NCBI RefSeq assembly: GCF_003001675.1
Contig: NZ_PVYW01000002.1
Coordinates: 372,001 to 436,000, forward strand
Direction of reading: 5' to 3'
Source: Cohnella sp. SGD-V74
Lineage (GTDB): Bacteria; Bacillota; Bacilli; Paenibacillales; Paenibacillaceae
DNA length: 64,000 nucleotides
Below, piece after piece: positions 15,479-23,669 of this stretch. The notes beneath the pieces were generated by a model. The model was not told the origin of the DNA. It did not search any database and saw only the letters and a program-made list of their open reading frames with translations. Positions within the stretch are counted from its first letter, which is position 1. Each line of letters starts with the position of its first letter. The position numbers were made by a program, and so were the translations under genes.

Positions 15479-16483
15479 TTACTCCTTCTTCTGAACGACT
15501 GGCATCATCATGCCGTCCTCCATGCCCATCATGCGGACGCTGTCTCCTTCCTCCTCGCCCTCGGATAAGAACACTTCCGTGCCGAAGGCCGGCTCCGCGC
15601 AGGGCAAGTGCGTGCGGCCGCGGGCCAGAATGTGCCGGTAGTTGCCCGACTCGCCCTCATAGCCGTCGTGGTCCCAAGGAATCCAGGAACGGGCGTTGCA
15701 ATAGTGGCATACGTAAGAGCGGCGGAACCGATCGGCCGTCCGGTTCGGGTACGAGCGGTGCAGCAAGTGCGAGTGGAAAAACAGCACGTCGCCGGGACTC
15801 AGCGGCACCGGAATCGGAGGCGGGTACTTCGCCACGACGCGCGACAGCGTATTCGCCTCGTCGTCGAGATGGCTGACGTTCTCCACGCCGTGCAGATCCT
15901 TGAACGCATCGACGGCGTGAACGCTGCCCGAATATTGCCCTTCCGGGGGATAGATCGGCTCGTGGTTGGAACCCGGCACGACCCACAGGCAGCCGTTCTC
16001 CTCGTCGGCGTCCTCCAGGGCGATCCATGCCCCCAGCATCGTGTCGGGATGCGTCTTGATGTAGTACGAATCCTGGTGCCAGCCCTGCCCTCCCCGTCCG
16101 GGAGGATTCAGGAACATCATCGATTGCAGCGCGTACACGTCCGGCCCGATCAGCGCTTCGGTCACGTCGAGGATGCGCGGGTGCAGCATCCCTCTCTCGG
16201 CCGCGGCGTCCCGTCTCGACACCATGTGAACCCGGGTCTGCTCGGCGAACTCTTGTTTCAGCGGATCGTCGTCCCTGGCGGCCGCTCCCTCCGCCTCCGC
16301 CTCCGCCTTCGCCGAACCGAGCCGCGTGCGTTCCGCCAAGTCGTACAGCTCCGCGATGTCTTCTTTTGACAGCAAGCCCCTTACGATCAAGTAGCCGTTG
16401 CGATGATAATGAACGTAATCGTCCACGCTGACCAAATGCCGGTTGTCGTGCTCGCGCGACTTCGGCGTATAAGGAATCCCCAT
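15479..16483 (-). CDS. Phytanoyl-CoA dioxygenase (PhyH) family protein 2
   Basis: 334 residues from the ATG at 16483, chosen because GGAGGG lies 8 nt before it. The iron motif is H136/D138 (GGQGWHQDSYY), followed by LGAWIALEDADEENGCLWVVPGSNHEPI, a block typical of the family, and a third His later (FHSHLLHRSYPNR). An Ala/Glu-rich insertion near residues 57-72 (KAEAEAEGAAARDDD) sets it apart from its neighbours. It lies 88 bp downstream of an AraC gene on the same strand and probably has its own promoter there. Substrate unknown. Confidence 0.88.
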   Translation of the reverse strand: MGIPYTPKSREHDNRHLVSVDDYVHYHRNGYLIVRGLLSKEDIAELYDLAERTRLGSAKAEAEAEGAAARDDDPLKQEFAEQTRVHMVSRRDAAAERGMLHPRILDVTEALIGPDVYALQSMMFLNPPGRGGQGWHQDSYYIKTHPDTMLGAWIALEDADEENGCLWVVPGSNHEPIYPPEGQYSGSVHAVDAFKDLHGVENVSHLDDEANTLSRVVAKYPPPIPVPLSPGDVLFFHSHLLHRSYPNRTADRFRRSYVCHYCNARSWIPWDHDGYEGESGNYRHILARGRTHLPCAEPAFGTEVFLSEGEEEGDSVRMMGMEDGMMMPVVQKKE

Positions 16484-16571
16484 TTTCCCAAACCCTCCAT
16501 GATCGTCGTTGCCTTTATTGTGCAATATGGCGCACGGACCCTCAATGGACGGAACCTCGATTTCGGGGTGT

Positions 16572-17462
16572 TTATTTGATCTGTTCGTTCACGAGGACAT
16601 GCCGGTTGGCGGATACGGAAGCGACCGTATCGGGAGCCGGCAGTGCATGCCGGGCCAGAGAATTCTCGCAGCGCTCGATATAGGACGAGGCCGTCATCCC
16701 CCGCAGACGCTTGTACATTTTGGAGAAATGGTGCTCGTCCCGAAAGCCGACCCGGTACGCGATCTGCTTGACGGTCCACCGGCCGCTCAGCATCAGCAGC
16801 TCCGCCCGCCGCAATCTCCGTTCGAGCAATGCCCGCTTCGGCGATAGGCCGACGGAAGCGACGAACATGCGCGTGAAATGCTCGTGGGACCACCCCGACT
16901 GCCGGGCGATCGCTTCGATCGTAATCGGCTCTTCGAGATGCTCCTCCATATACGTCAGCGCCTGCGATATCGGCAGCGGCAGCGGCCGGGCGAGCTCCTC
17001 CAGCGCGTTGTCCGCGGAAGCGCACAGCTCCTCCAGCGCCGACGACAGGAGCACGGCGAGCCTCCGTTTCCAATGCGCCAACCGGAAGTCGGCGATTCTC
17101 ATCATCTGCCCCAGCAGCGCGGGCAGCAAGCTGTTGCCGCTCACCGGAAGCAGCGGAGAGCCGGCGAGCAGCGACTCGAAGCGCGCGTCGCCCTGCCGAA
17201 GTTCCCCGTAATCGAAGTGAACGAACAGATGTCGAACGTTCTTGTCCGGATCGAAGCGATACCGGTGCCGCTCGCCCGGCCGGGTAAAAATAAAGCACGG
17301 CTTGTCGAGCCTGTAAGTCTCGCCGCCCGTTTCGTAAATCGTCGCCGAGCCGTCCGGAAAGTAGACGAGCTCGTAGTCGGTCAGCCATCTTTCTCCGAGG
17401 ACTGACCCCGCCGCGGCCCATACGTCTCCCACGCTGTGCACGAAAGGCCATCCGCCCGGCAT
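16572..17462 (-). CDS. AraC-family regulator upstream of PhyH protein 2
   Basis: 296 residues from the ATG at 17462, preceded by GGGAGGAG; the longer form starting at 17519 adds a low-complexity Asn/Gly/Glu tract and has a weaker site. The N-terminal sensor (YELVYFPDGSATIYETGGETYRL) and both AraC helices (ITIEAIARQSGWSHEHFTRMF; WTVKQIAYRVGFRDEHHFSKMYKR) are complete. It precedes PhyH protein 2 on the same strand. A TTGCGG-17-TACGAT promoter lies about 80 bp upstream. Confidence 0.9.
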   Translation of the reverse strand: MPGGWPFVHSVGDVWAAAGSVLGERWLTDYELVYFPDGSATIYETGGETYRLDKPCFIFTRPGERHRYRFDPDKNVRHLFVHFDYGELRQGDARFESLLAGSPLLPVSGNSLLPALLGQMMRIADFRLAHWKRRLAVLLSSALEELCASADNALEELARPLPLPISQALTYMEEHLEEPITIEAIARQSGWSHEHFTRMFVASVGLSPKRALLERRLRRAELLMLSGRWTVKQIAYRVGFRDEHHFSKMYKRLRGMTASSYIERCENSLARHALPAPDTVASVSANRHVLVNEQIK

Positions 17463-17587
17463 CGTCTCCTCCCGCTCCCGGCTGTTTTCCCCGTTACCGT
17501 TCCCGTTTTCCTCCGCCATCCCGCCAGCGCCCCTTTCTCTCTATTTTCTCTATCGTAAGGAATGCAGCTTGTTCCCGCAACGGCAAA

Positions 17588-17616
17588 CCCCCTCCGTCCC
17601 GAGCGGGAGGAGGGGG
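17588..17616 (-). terminator. Terminator after PhyH protein 3
   Basis: A GC-rich stem (CCCCCTCC pairing with GGAGGGGG, inner CCC/GGG) lies 14 bp past the stop codon on the minus strand and is followed by TTTGCC. The U-run is short, but the stem is strong. Confidence 0.7.
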
Positions 17617-17629
17617 CTCCTGGCTGCAA

Positions 17630-18472
17630 TCAGCTCGCGCCGACGGCCGAATAGACGACCGGGAAGTGCTGCCCTTGCAAAATATCGCCTTTGTTCACGC
17701 CGACATAAGACAGCATGACATGGTCGTTCGACGGCACGTACCTCGTATGGCCCGGCATGTAGTGGACGGCGATCGCCCGCCGCTTCTTCTCGGACCGGTT
17801 GTTCGGGCTGCCGTGCCAGGTCAGGCTGTGGTGGTAGCCGACCTGCCCTTTCTTGATCTCGAACGGCACCGCCTTGACCTCCGCGCCTTCCGGCAGCAGC
17901 TCCGGGCGGCGATGGTACGGCATGAAATCCTTGTCGCTCGCCAAATATTTCTGCTGATCGCCCCACTTGTGGCTGCCCGGCACCATCCACATGCAGCCGT
18001 TCTCGACGACCGCGTCGTCAAGGGCGACCCAGGCGCTGACGAGATCGGCCGGCTGAATGATCGGCCAGAGCGGATGATCCTGATGCCAGGCGGTCGGTCC
18101 GCCCGTCACCGGAGGCTTATATTGGATCTGGTCGTGCCAGATGCGCACCGTATCGGTGTTGCACAGCTGGGCGATCTCCTCGACGATCGTCTTGTTCGCG
18201 GCATGCTGGAAGAACGCGTCGCTGGCCATCCAGATGTTGACGATCTGAATGACTTTCTCGTTCACGATCATTTTCATTCCGTCGTAGGGAGTCGCTCCCT
18301 CTTCTCCGTCGGCCAGCATGTTGTGGGCCAGAACGGGCTTTTTCACCGATTTCCCCGCCATGACCAGCTCCAGCTCTTCGCGAAGCGCTTCCACCTCGTC
18401 GTCGTTTAACACAACTCCGCCTTTCAGAAAACCGTTGCGTTCGAATTCGGCCAATTGGCTATCGTTCAACAT
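17630..18472 (-). CDS. Phytanoyl-CoA dioxygenase (PhyH) family protein 3
   Basis: 280 residues from the ATG at 18472, which follows GGGGAG by 9 nt; the open frame upstream lacks a ribosome site. Iron ligands H130 and D132 (TAWHQDHPLWP) are clear, with WVALDDAVVENGCMWMVPGSHK next and a distal GYHHSLTWHGSPNNRSEKKRR block that supplies the last His and the 2-oxoglutarate Arg. The N-terminal sequence (DSQLAEFERNGFLKGG) is typical of the family. It is downstream of PhyH protein 4 on the same strand, separated by 122 bp. Confidence 0.88.
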   Translation of the reverse strand: MLNDSQLAEFERNGFLKGGVVLNDDEVEALREELELVMAGKSVKKPVLAHNMLADGEEGATPYDGMKMIVNEKVIQIVNIWMASDAFFQHAANKTIVEEIAQLCNTDTVRIWHDQIQYKPPVTGGPTAWHQDHPLWPIIQPADLVSAWVALDDAVVENGCMWMVPGSHKWGDQQKYLASDKDFMPYHRRPELLPEGAEVKAVPFEIKKGQVGYHHSLTWHGSPNNRSEKKRRAIAVHYMPGHTRYVPSNDHVMLSYVGVNKGDILQGQHFPVVYSAVGAS

Positions 18473-18594
18473 CGGACTCAACTCCCCAGCTCTATTCGGA
18501 TTTGTGATCCATGGCTTCATCATAAGAGTTTCGGGTTCCGATGTATTTCCGATAAACCAAGTTTCATTTGCGTTTTTCTTGTCTCTTCGGCCGG

Positions 18595-19371
18595 CTAGCC
18601 GACAATTCGATAGTCCGGCTTCACCTTGTCGAAGTTGGGATTTTCTCCGCTGATCATCAAGCCCATGCCCCAATCGAAGTGCACGTTCTCAGTCGGAAAA
18701 TCGGCCGGATCGCGGTACTGGAACAGCACGTTCCTTCTCGTCCGCTCGCTCCGGTTGGCCGCCGAGCCGTGAATCGTCAAGTAGTTGAAGAACAGCACGT
18801 CTCCGGCTTCAGCCTGGCACATCGTACCGTCCGAGATCGGATACGTCTTGTGATCGAGATAGTGCCTGCCGACGTGCGGCAGCGGGCCTTGCTTGTGCGA
18901 TCCCGGGACGACCCTGAGGCAGCCGTTCTCTTCGTCCGCGTCGTCCAGATGGATGCTGGCGGCCAGCATCGTATGCTTCTCATGCGGGAAATAAGGCTGG
19001 TCCTGGTGCATCGGGAAAGCCGCGCCGTTCTCCGGCGGCTTCACGAGCATTTTGGAATGGTGCAGCTGCACATTCGGACCGATCAGCTTCGTCAGAACCG
19101 ACGCCATGTTCGGATGGATCGCCGCGCGCATAAACGCCGCATCGTGATAATGAACGTCATGGAAGCCTTTCAGCACGAGCTTCTTCAGCTGCTCCGGAGG
19201 CAGGAAGTCGCCCTGCCAGGCCGCGTTCTCGTCCCGGTTGGCCTCGGCCGCCCTTTGAATAATGCCGTCCACCGCTTTGCGCATCAGCGCGACCTCTTCC
19301 GAATTGAAGACGCCCTTGACCAGCAAATACCCGTTATCTTTGTAAAATTCCGCATCCTCCGCACGTATCAT
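18595..19371 (-). CDS. Phytanoyl-CoA dioxygenase (PhyH) family protein 4
   Basis: 258 residues; iron ligands are H122 and D124 (FPMHQDQPYFPH) and the distal LTIHGSAANRSERTRR supplies the third His and the co-substrate Arg. The substrate-capping block DADEENGCLRVVPGSHKQGP resembles that of proteins 2 and 3. A GGAGGA site precedes the ATG. A promoter-like TACAAT lies in the 143-bp gap to the divergent AraC gene. It probably leads a two-gene unit with PhyH protein 3. Confidence 0.88.
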   Translation of the reverse strand: MIRAEDAEFYKDNGYLLVKGVFNSEEVALMRKAVDGIIQRAAEANRDENAAWQGDFLPPEQLKKLVLKGFHDVHYHDAAFMRAAIHPNMASVLTKLIGPNVQLHHSKMLVKPPENGAAFPMHQDQPYFPHEKHTMLAASIHLDDADEENGCLRVVPGSHKQGPLPHVGRHYLDHKTYPISDGTMCQAEAGDVLFFNYLTIHGSAANRSERTRRNVLFQYRDPADFPTENVHFDWGMGLMISGENPNFDKVKPDYRIVG

Positions 19372-19514
19372 GCCGATTCCTCCCTAGGCAACGATGAGCT
19401 TGAATTGTTTGGTGTTTCGGCTTTATTGTATAGCTATCGGACAGATACGGTCTTTGACCGCAGGCGACCGTTTTTTGCACAATAAGGACATAAAGATCGG
19501 AACGGGGGAGAAAA

Positions 19515-20399
19515 ATGGAGCTCGGCAATGAGACGCAGGCGCTGTTGAACGAGCTGGCGGCGAACGTGCGGACGGGGAACGGGACGGATTTGAAAATTCA
19601 TTACTGGGGAGTCAACCCCCGCCATTTAAGCAATTCGGTGCACAGGCATTCCTTTTTCGAAATTTGCTACGTTCTGGAAGGAGAAGGCGAGTATTCGGAG
19701 AGGGGAGTCGACTATCCCTTACGGGCGGGAACCCATTTCTGCTCCAGGCCCGGCATCGACCATCAGATCCGTTCGCTGGAAGGCATGTATTTGCTGTACG
19801 TCGCATTCGAGGCGGATGAGCGCGGTTCGCGGGACGCGGCGATCGAACCGTTCCACGCCCTGGCCGGATACGGGGAAGCGTGCGTTCACGACGACGAAGG
19901 AAATCTGCCGTCTTCGCTGTTATGGAAGAGCTTGCTGCTGCGCGAGGAAGGCAGAGGCCGTCTGTCTCCGGATGCCCTGCGGGCAGCCGCCGGCGCTCTG
20001 CTGCTGAGCTTCCCCGGCCTCTTCGGCAGCGAAGCCTCCTCCCCGGCACGTTCGTCGGGAAGCTCGGACGTCCTGCTGCGCCAGGCCAAGCTGTACATCC
20101 GGGACAATCTGTCCCGCGATCTGAGCCTGCGGGAGATTGCCGGCAACCTGAACGTCTCGGAGCGCCATCTCTCCCGCCTGTTCTCGGGAGGCATCTGGGA
20201 AAACTTCACGAACTACGTTCGCAGCGAGCGCGTTCGAAGGGCGGCCGAGCTGCTCGCCGGAAGCGATCTTGCGATCAAGGAAATCGCCGAGGCGACGGGC
20301 TTCTCGTCCGTTCACTACTTTACGCGCGTATTTATTCGCGAGAAGGGGGTGGCTCCAGGCCAGTTCCGGCGCAAACACGCCGGAGCTTCGCCGAATTAG
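19515..20399 (+). CDS. AraC-family regulator divergent from PhyH protein 4
   Basis: 294 residues. The cupin sensor (FFEICYVLEGEGEYSERGVDYPLRAG), a variable middle and a C-terminal AraC domain (LSLREIAGNLNVSERHLSRLFSGG; LAIKEIAEATGFSSVHYFTRVF) are present. GGGGGAG lies just before the ATG. An inverted repeat ACGGTC/GACCGT (about 19457-19481) sits in the shared promoter region and could be its binding site. It is convergent with rnz. Confidence 0.88.
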   Translation: MELGNETQALLNELAANVRTGNGTDLKIHYWGVNPRHLSNSVHRHSFFEICYVLEGEGEYSERGVDYPLRAGTHFCSRPGIDHQIRSLEGMYLLYVAFEADERGSRDAAIEPFHALAGYGEACVHDDEGNLPSSLLWKSLLLREEGRGRLSPDALRAAAGALLLSFPGLFGSEASSPARSSGSSDVLLRQAKLYIRDNLSRDLSLREIAGNLNVSERHLSRLFSGGIWENFTNYVRSERVRRAAELLAGSDLAIKEIAEATGFSSVHYFTRVFIREKGVAPGQFRRKHAGASPN

Positions 20400-20485
20400 C
20401 CGCGGAAGCCGAGGACCCGAGCTGTTCGCCTCTGCGACGGCGCTCGGTTGGGCGATTCGCCGCGGCAGCCAGCGCCCGGCTGAGG

Positions 20486-21445
20486 CTATGCGCCGGAGGA
20501 GGGGCTGCGTTCTCCTCTCGAAGAGGCGGGCACCGGATACGGCACCAGCTCCAACGCCGCGTCCGATCGGGGAAACACGCTTCGGGCCTGTTCCTCCAGC
20601 AAGATGAGGTCTTCTCTTCCGTATCGCGAGCTGAAATGCGTCATCAGCAGCCGGGAGACGCCCGCGGCTTTGGCGATTTCAGCCGCCTGCACCGAGGTGG
20701 AGTGGCCGTACATGTCGGCCTTCTCCGCCAGATCGGCGCCGAACGTCGCCTCGTAGACAAGGGCGTCGGCTCCTCTTGCCAGACGTATCGCCCCCTCGCA
20801 AGGCCGGGTGTCTCCCATCACGGCGACGACGCGGCCCGGAATCGGGTCATGCAGCACATCGACGGCGCGAATGATCGTACCGTCCTCCAGCTCGATGTCT
20901 TCCCCGGCCTTCAGCCTGCCGTACGCCGGTCCCGGAGGAACTCCCGCCGCCGCGAGAGCGTCGACGCGAAGAGCGCCGGAGCGCGGCTTCTCCGCGACCC
21001 GATATCCGAAGCAGGCGATTCGGTGATCCAGCATGGCGCATTCGACGGTATATCCTTCGCAATTCAACAGCGGGCCTTCCTTCTCGATCTCGTGCACATT
21101 AAGCGAATAATCGAGATGGGTGCCGGACAGGTTCATCGCGGCATCGATAAATTCGCGCAAGCCCGGAGGACCGTATACGTCAAGCGGCTCGTAGCCTCCC
21201 AGCGACGATCTGCTGCTCAGCAAGCCGGGTACGCCGAACAGATGGTCGCCGTGCAGATGCGTAATAAACAGCTTCGTCAGCCGGCTCAGCTTCAGCGGAG
21301 CTTTGAGCAGCTGATGCTGCGTCCCTTCCCCGCAGTCGAACATCCAGAACGTCCCCTTGGCCCGGGTCAGGTTCAGCAAGACGGACGTCACGTTCCTCTC
21401 CGCGATCGGCATGCCGGCGCTCGTTCCCATAAACCAGATTTCCAC
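20486..21445 (-). CDS. rnz: Ribonuclease Z (tRNA 3'-processing endonuclease)
   Basis: 319 residues from the GTG at 21445, which follows GGAGG by 7 nt; an upstream ATG at 21472 has no ribosome site. Metallo-beta-lactamase motif HLHGDH (H63, H65, D67, H68) and the later VMGDTRP and LLMTHFSSRY blocks supply the zinc ligands. The exosite arm lies near residues 150-180. It cuts the 3' trailer from tRNA precursors. The C-terminus is a short Ser/Arg/Gly-rich tail. Confidence 0.93.
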   Translation of the reverse strand: MEIWFMGTSAGMPIAERNVTSVLLNLTRAKGTFWMFDCGEGTQHQLLKAPLKLSRLTKLFITHLHGDHLFGVPGLLSSRSSLGGYEPLDVYGPPGLREFIDAAMNLSGTHLDYSLNVHEIEKEGPLLNCEGYTVECAMLDHRIACFGYRVAEKPRSGALRVDALAAAGVPPGPAYGRLKAGEDIELEDGTIIRAVDVLHDPIPGRVVAVMGDTRPCEGAIRLARGADALVYEATFGADLAEKADMYGHSTSVQAAEIAKAAGVSRLLMTHFSSRYGREDLILLEEQARSVFPRSDAALELVPYPVPASSRGERSPSSGA

Positions 21446-21702
21446 GCGCTCGCCTCCTTCCTCAGTCAGCATTGACGGGTTGTTCCCCGTTTAACCGGCG
21501 TTTGTTGATCTTTGGTTCAACCTATATAGACAGCCAAGTGTTGAAGCGCAAGTGTTCTTTACGACACTGCAATGCGCGCCATTTCAAGTGATTCATTTGT
21601 ATCGCGATCATGCAACGAAACGTTCAGACGCATTTACACGAAACTTGCGCATTGATCACGAAGATCTCCATCGTGCTCCGGAGTGCCTGAAACAAAAAAA
21701 GG
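21446..21702. other. Gene-free sequence left of the repeat element
   Basis: Between rnz and the repeat element I see no convincing gene, RNA or promoter. Short open frames have no ribosome site and no recognisable protein. Confidence 0.6.
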
Positions 21703-22225
21703 ATGTTGTCAGGTTAAGCGCCGGGAGGCCCCAAGGCCAAAAAGGTGCCTCGGAGCAGCGGCCCCGATTCCGTGAGGGCCAAGAAAGTGCCTTGACGTTG
21801 AGAGGTCGGGAGTGAGCGGAGAGTGTCAAGGCCAAAAAGGTGCCTCGGAGCAGCGGCCTCGATTACGTGAAGGCCAATAAAGTGCCTTGACGTTGAGAGG
21901 TCGGGAGTGAGCGGAGAATGCCAAAGCCAAAAAGGTGCCTCGGAGCAGCGGCCTCGATTACGTGAAGGCCAATAAAGTGCCTTGACGTTGAGAGGTCGGG
22001 AGTAAGCGGAGAATGCCAAGGCCAAAAAGGTGCCTCGGAGCAGCGGCCCCGATTCCGTGAGGGCCAAGAAAGTACCTTGACGTTGAGAGGTCGGGAGTGA
22101 GCGGAGAATGCCAAGGCCAAAAAGGTGCCTCGGAGCAGCGGCCTCGATTACGCGAAAGCCAATAAAGTGCCTTGGCAGTACATACCTGGGGCAGTTGGGG
22201 CTATAATTGCTTATCCTGACAACAT
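21703..22225. mobile_element. Inverted-repeat-bounded element carrying a tandem array
   Basis: ATGTTGTCAGGTTAAGC (21703-21719) is matched by its inverted copy at 22209-22225 with one mismatch. The 523-bp interval between holds almost only the 95-bp tandem array. The element encodes no transposase, so it would be non-autonomous if mobile. No target duplication is obvious. Mobility is inferred from the terminal inverted repeats only. Confidence 0.5.
21733..22174. repeat. 95-bp tandem direct repeat array, 4.65 copies
   Basis: Copies start at 21733, 21828, 21923, 22018 and 22113, each exactly 95 bp; the last stops after about 62 bp. Each unit contains two versions of a 17-bp core (AAGGCCAANAARGTGCC) at offsets 0 and 42, so cores alternate 42 and 53 bp apart. 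Units fall into two variants in the order A-B-B-A-B, differing at several linked bases (for example CCCCGATTCCG versus CCTCGATTACG). Because 95 is not a multiple of three, the array cannot encode a protein repeat. Confidence 0.9.
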
Positions 22226-22365
22226 GTTTGGGTTCCTCCGAGCTGCATCGCTTCTATTACGATTGGAGTTATCTTTTCCTGTTCCAGAACCGGCGGCAAA
22301 CCGCACAGCCTTCTCGTCTCATTGGAAGAAATGAAGAGCGAAGCTTATAAATTCTGTATCGACAC
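22226..22365. other. Gene-free sequence right of the repeat element
   Basis: No gene, promoter or RNA structure is recognised here before the doxX-side terminator. Confidence 0.6.
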
Positions 22366-22397
22366 TTAAAAAGAGGCTGCGCGCTGCGCAGCCTCTT
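22366..22397 (-). terminator. Intrinsic terminator after the DoxX gene
   Basis: Minus-strand stem AAGAGGCTGCG/CGCAGCCTCTT with a five-base loop, followed by a T-rich tail. It is 16 bp past the DoxX stop codon. Confidence 0.9.
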
Positions 22398-22412
22398 CCC
22401 TATTGCTTCTAT

Positions 22413-23000
22413 TTATCCGGATACGCTCGAATCCGACGACTTCTTGCGGTTCCACGGCGTACCGAGCAGCGGCAGCGCCCATCTGTCCAGCCCGTACCAG
22501 CCCGCTACTTTCCAGCCGAGCACGATCCACGTGGCGAGAATGAACAGCAGCGGATTAGTGCTAAGCGTGCCCGCGAACAGGAAGCTCGCGTTCATGAATG
22601 CTCCGAAGAATGCCGCAATCCCCGTAAGCAGACCGAGAATCAGTCCCAGACCGACCAGCACTTCGCCGAACGCGACCACGTACGAGAACAGCTTGGCGTT
22701 GGGCAGCACGGCGTTTTCCAGGAACGAAGCGTACCAGCCGGTCACGTCTTTGCCCTCTTCCGCCTTCCCGATCGCTCCCTTCACGAACCCGGTCAACCCT
22801 GCCCCGGCTTCGCTTCCGACCCACTTCTCGTTAGTCACCTTTTTCCATCCGGCGATCAGCCACGCGTAACCCAAGTAAAGGCGGATAACCAGCCACAGCA
22901 GTCCCGACCTCGTGTTGTTGAACAGAAAGTTCGATACCGGATTATCGGGGATGATGATGTTTTTGCCCTTCAATTCTTCTTTGATCGTCACAGTCTTCAT
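22413..23000 (-). CDS. DoxX-family membrane protein
   Basis: 195 residues with four membrane helices (about 33-55, 97-117, 122-143 and 150-170) and the DoxX-type pattern RLYLGYAWLIAGWKKV near residue 40. Family members include thiosulfate:quinone oxidoreductase subunits and uncharacterised quinone-associated proteins. It is monocistronic with a clear terminator. AAGAGGAG abuts the ATG with very short spacing, so translation initiation may be weak. Function unassigned. Confidence 0.8.
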   Translation of the reverse strand: MKTVTIKEELKGKNIIIPDNPVSNFLFNNTRSGLLWLVIRLYLGYAWLIAGWKKVTNEKWVGSEAGAGLTGFVKGAIGKAEEGKDVTGWYASFLENAVLPNAKLFSYVVAFGEVLVGLGLILGLLTGIAAFFGAFMNASFLFAGTLSTNPLLFILATWIVLGWKVAGWYGLDRWALPLLGTPWNRKKSSDSSVSG

Positions 23001-23194
23001 CTCCTCTTAGGCTTATGTTCCAAACCTTACCACAGATGATTTGCGTAAACTGTAAACAACTTCTCATTTGGGCAACTCAGCCTAATCATACACAATTTTT
23101 TAGGAACAAACCACAATTTTCCTCGAATCAGTGCCAAGCGGGGCTTTAGTTCGCCGCCGCCCTGACCGAAGCTCAAAACATGCGTACACACACA

Positions 23195-23220
23195 AACGGC
23201 CGCCCGTATCGGCGGCCGTT
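23195..23220 (-). terminator. Intrinsic terminator after the small membrane protein gene
   Basis: AACGGCCGCC pairs with GGCGGCCGTT around a 6-nt loop, followed on the minus strand by TTTGTGTGTG. It lies 10 bp past the stop codon at 23230. Confidence 0.8.
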
Positions 23221-23229
23221 GCTCCCTGC

Positions 23230-23490
23230 TTAACCCTCTGCGGTATCCCCTTCCGAATCCGCGTTCGTCACGTAAACGATGATCCGTCTCGCCAGTTGAA
23301 TGCCCTCTTGCTCCCCATCGGCGGAGGAACTCCCCGCGCTCATAACGGGGGACTCCGTCGAGGGAGAAGGCGTCACATCCGCCCTCCACGCGACGAACAC
23401 CGACCAGATTCCGATCAAAATCAGCAAGGCCGCCCCCGTCAACAAAGCTTTAAATACGCCGTCCCGACCCGCTGTCCGATAACCCTTCAT
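23230..23490 (-). CDS. Small single-pass membrane protein, unknown
   Basis: 86 residues: short basic cytoplasmic N-terminus, one membrane helix (about 14-35), and a Ser/Pro/Thr-rich then acidic outer tail. AAAGGAGAGG precedes the ATG and a terminator follows, which supports a real gene. No family is recognised. Confidence 0.6.
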   Translation of the reverse strand: MKGYRTAGRDGVFKALLTGAALLILIGIWSVFVAWRADVTPSPSTESPVMSAGSSSADGEQEGIQLARRIIVYVTNADSEGDTAEG

Positions 23491-23669
23491 TCGAACCTCT
23501 CCTTTTGCATACGTGAAATCTTAACCCCAGTGTATCCGAAAAAGGGAGCGTCTTTTAGTGACGGCGGACACGTGCCGCGTCATGCATGACTCGAGTGACA
23601 GAGCGGGACGGAACTTTCGGCGGGTTCAGGGTGTGCGGTTGTTCGATTCCCGGGTCCGTCGGCTCCGGG

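Noticed and set aside
21714-22120. Minus-strand open frames in the 95-bp array
   Set aside because: The unit is not a multiple of three, so each copy is read in a different frame; they arise by repetition alone.
21733-22174. CRISPR array
   Set aside because: Units are 95 bp with no unique spacers and no cas genes nearby.
23620-23665. tRNA T-arm-like sequence (TTCGATT followed by CCCGG)
   Set aside because: The five bases before it cannot pair with those after it, and no D- or anticodon arm can be placed upstream.
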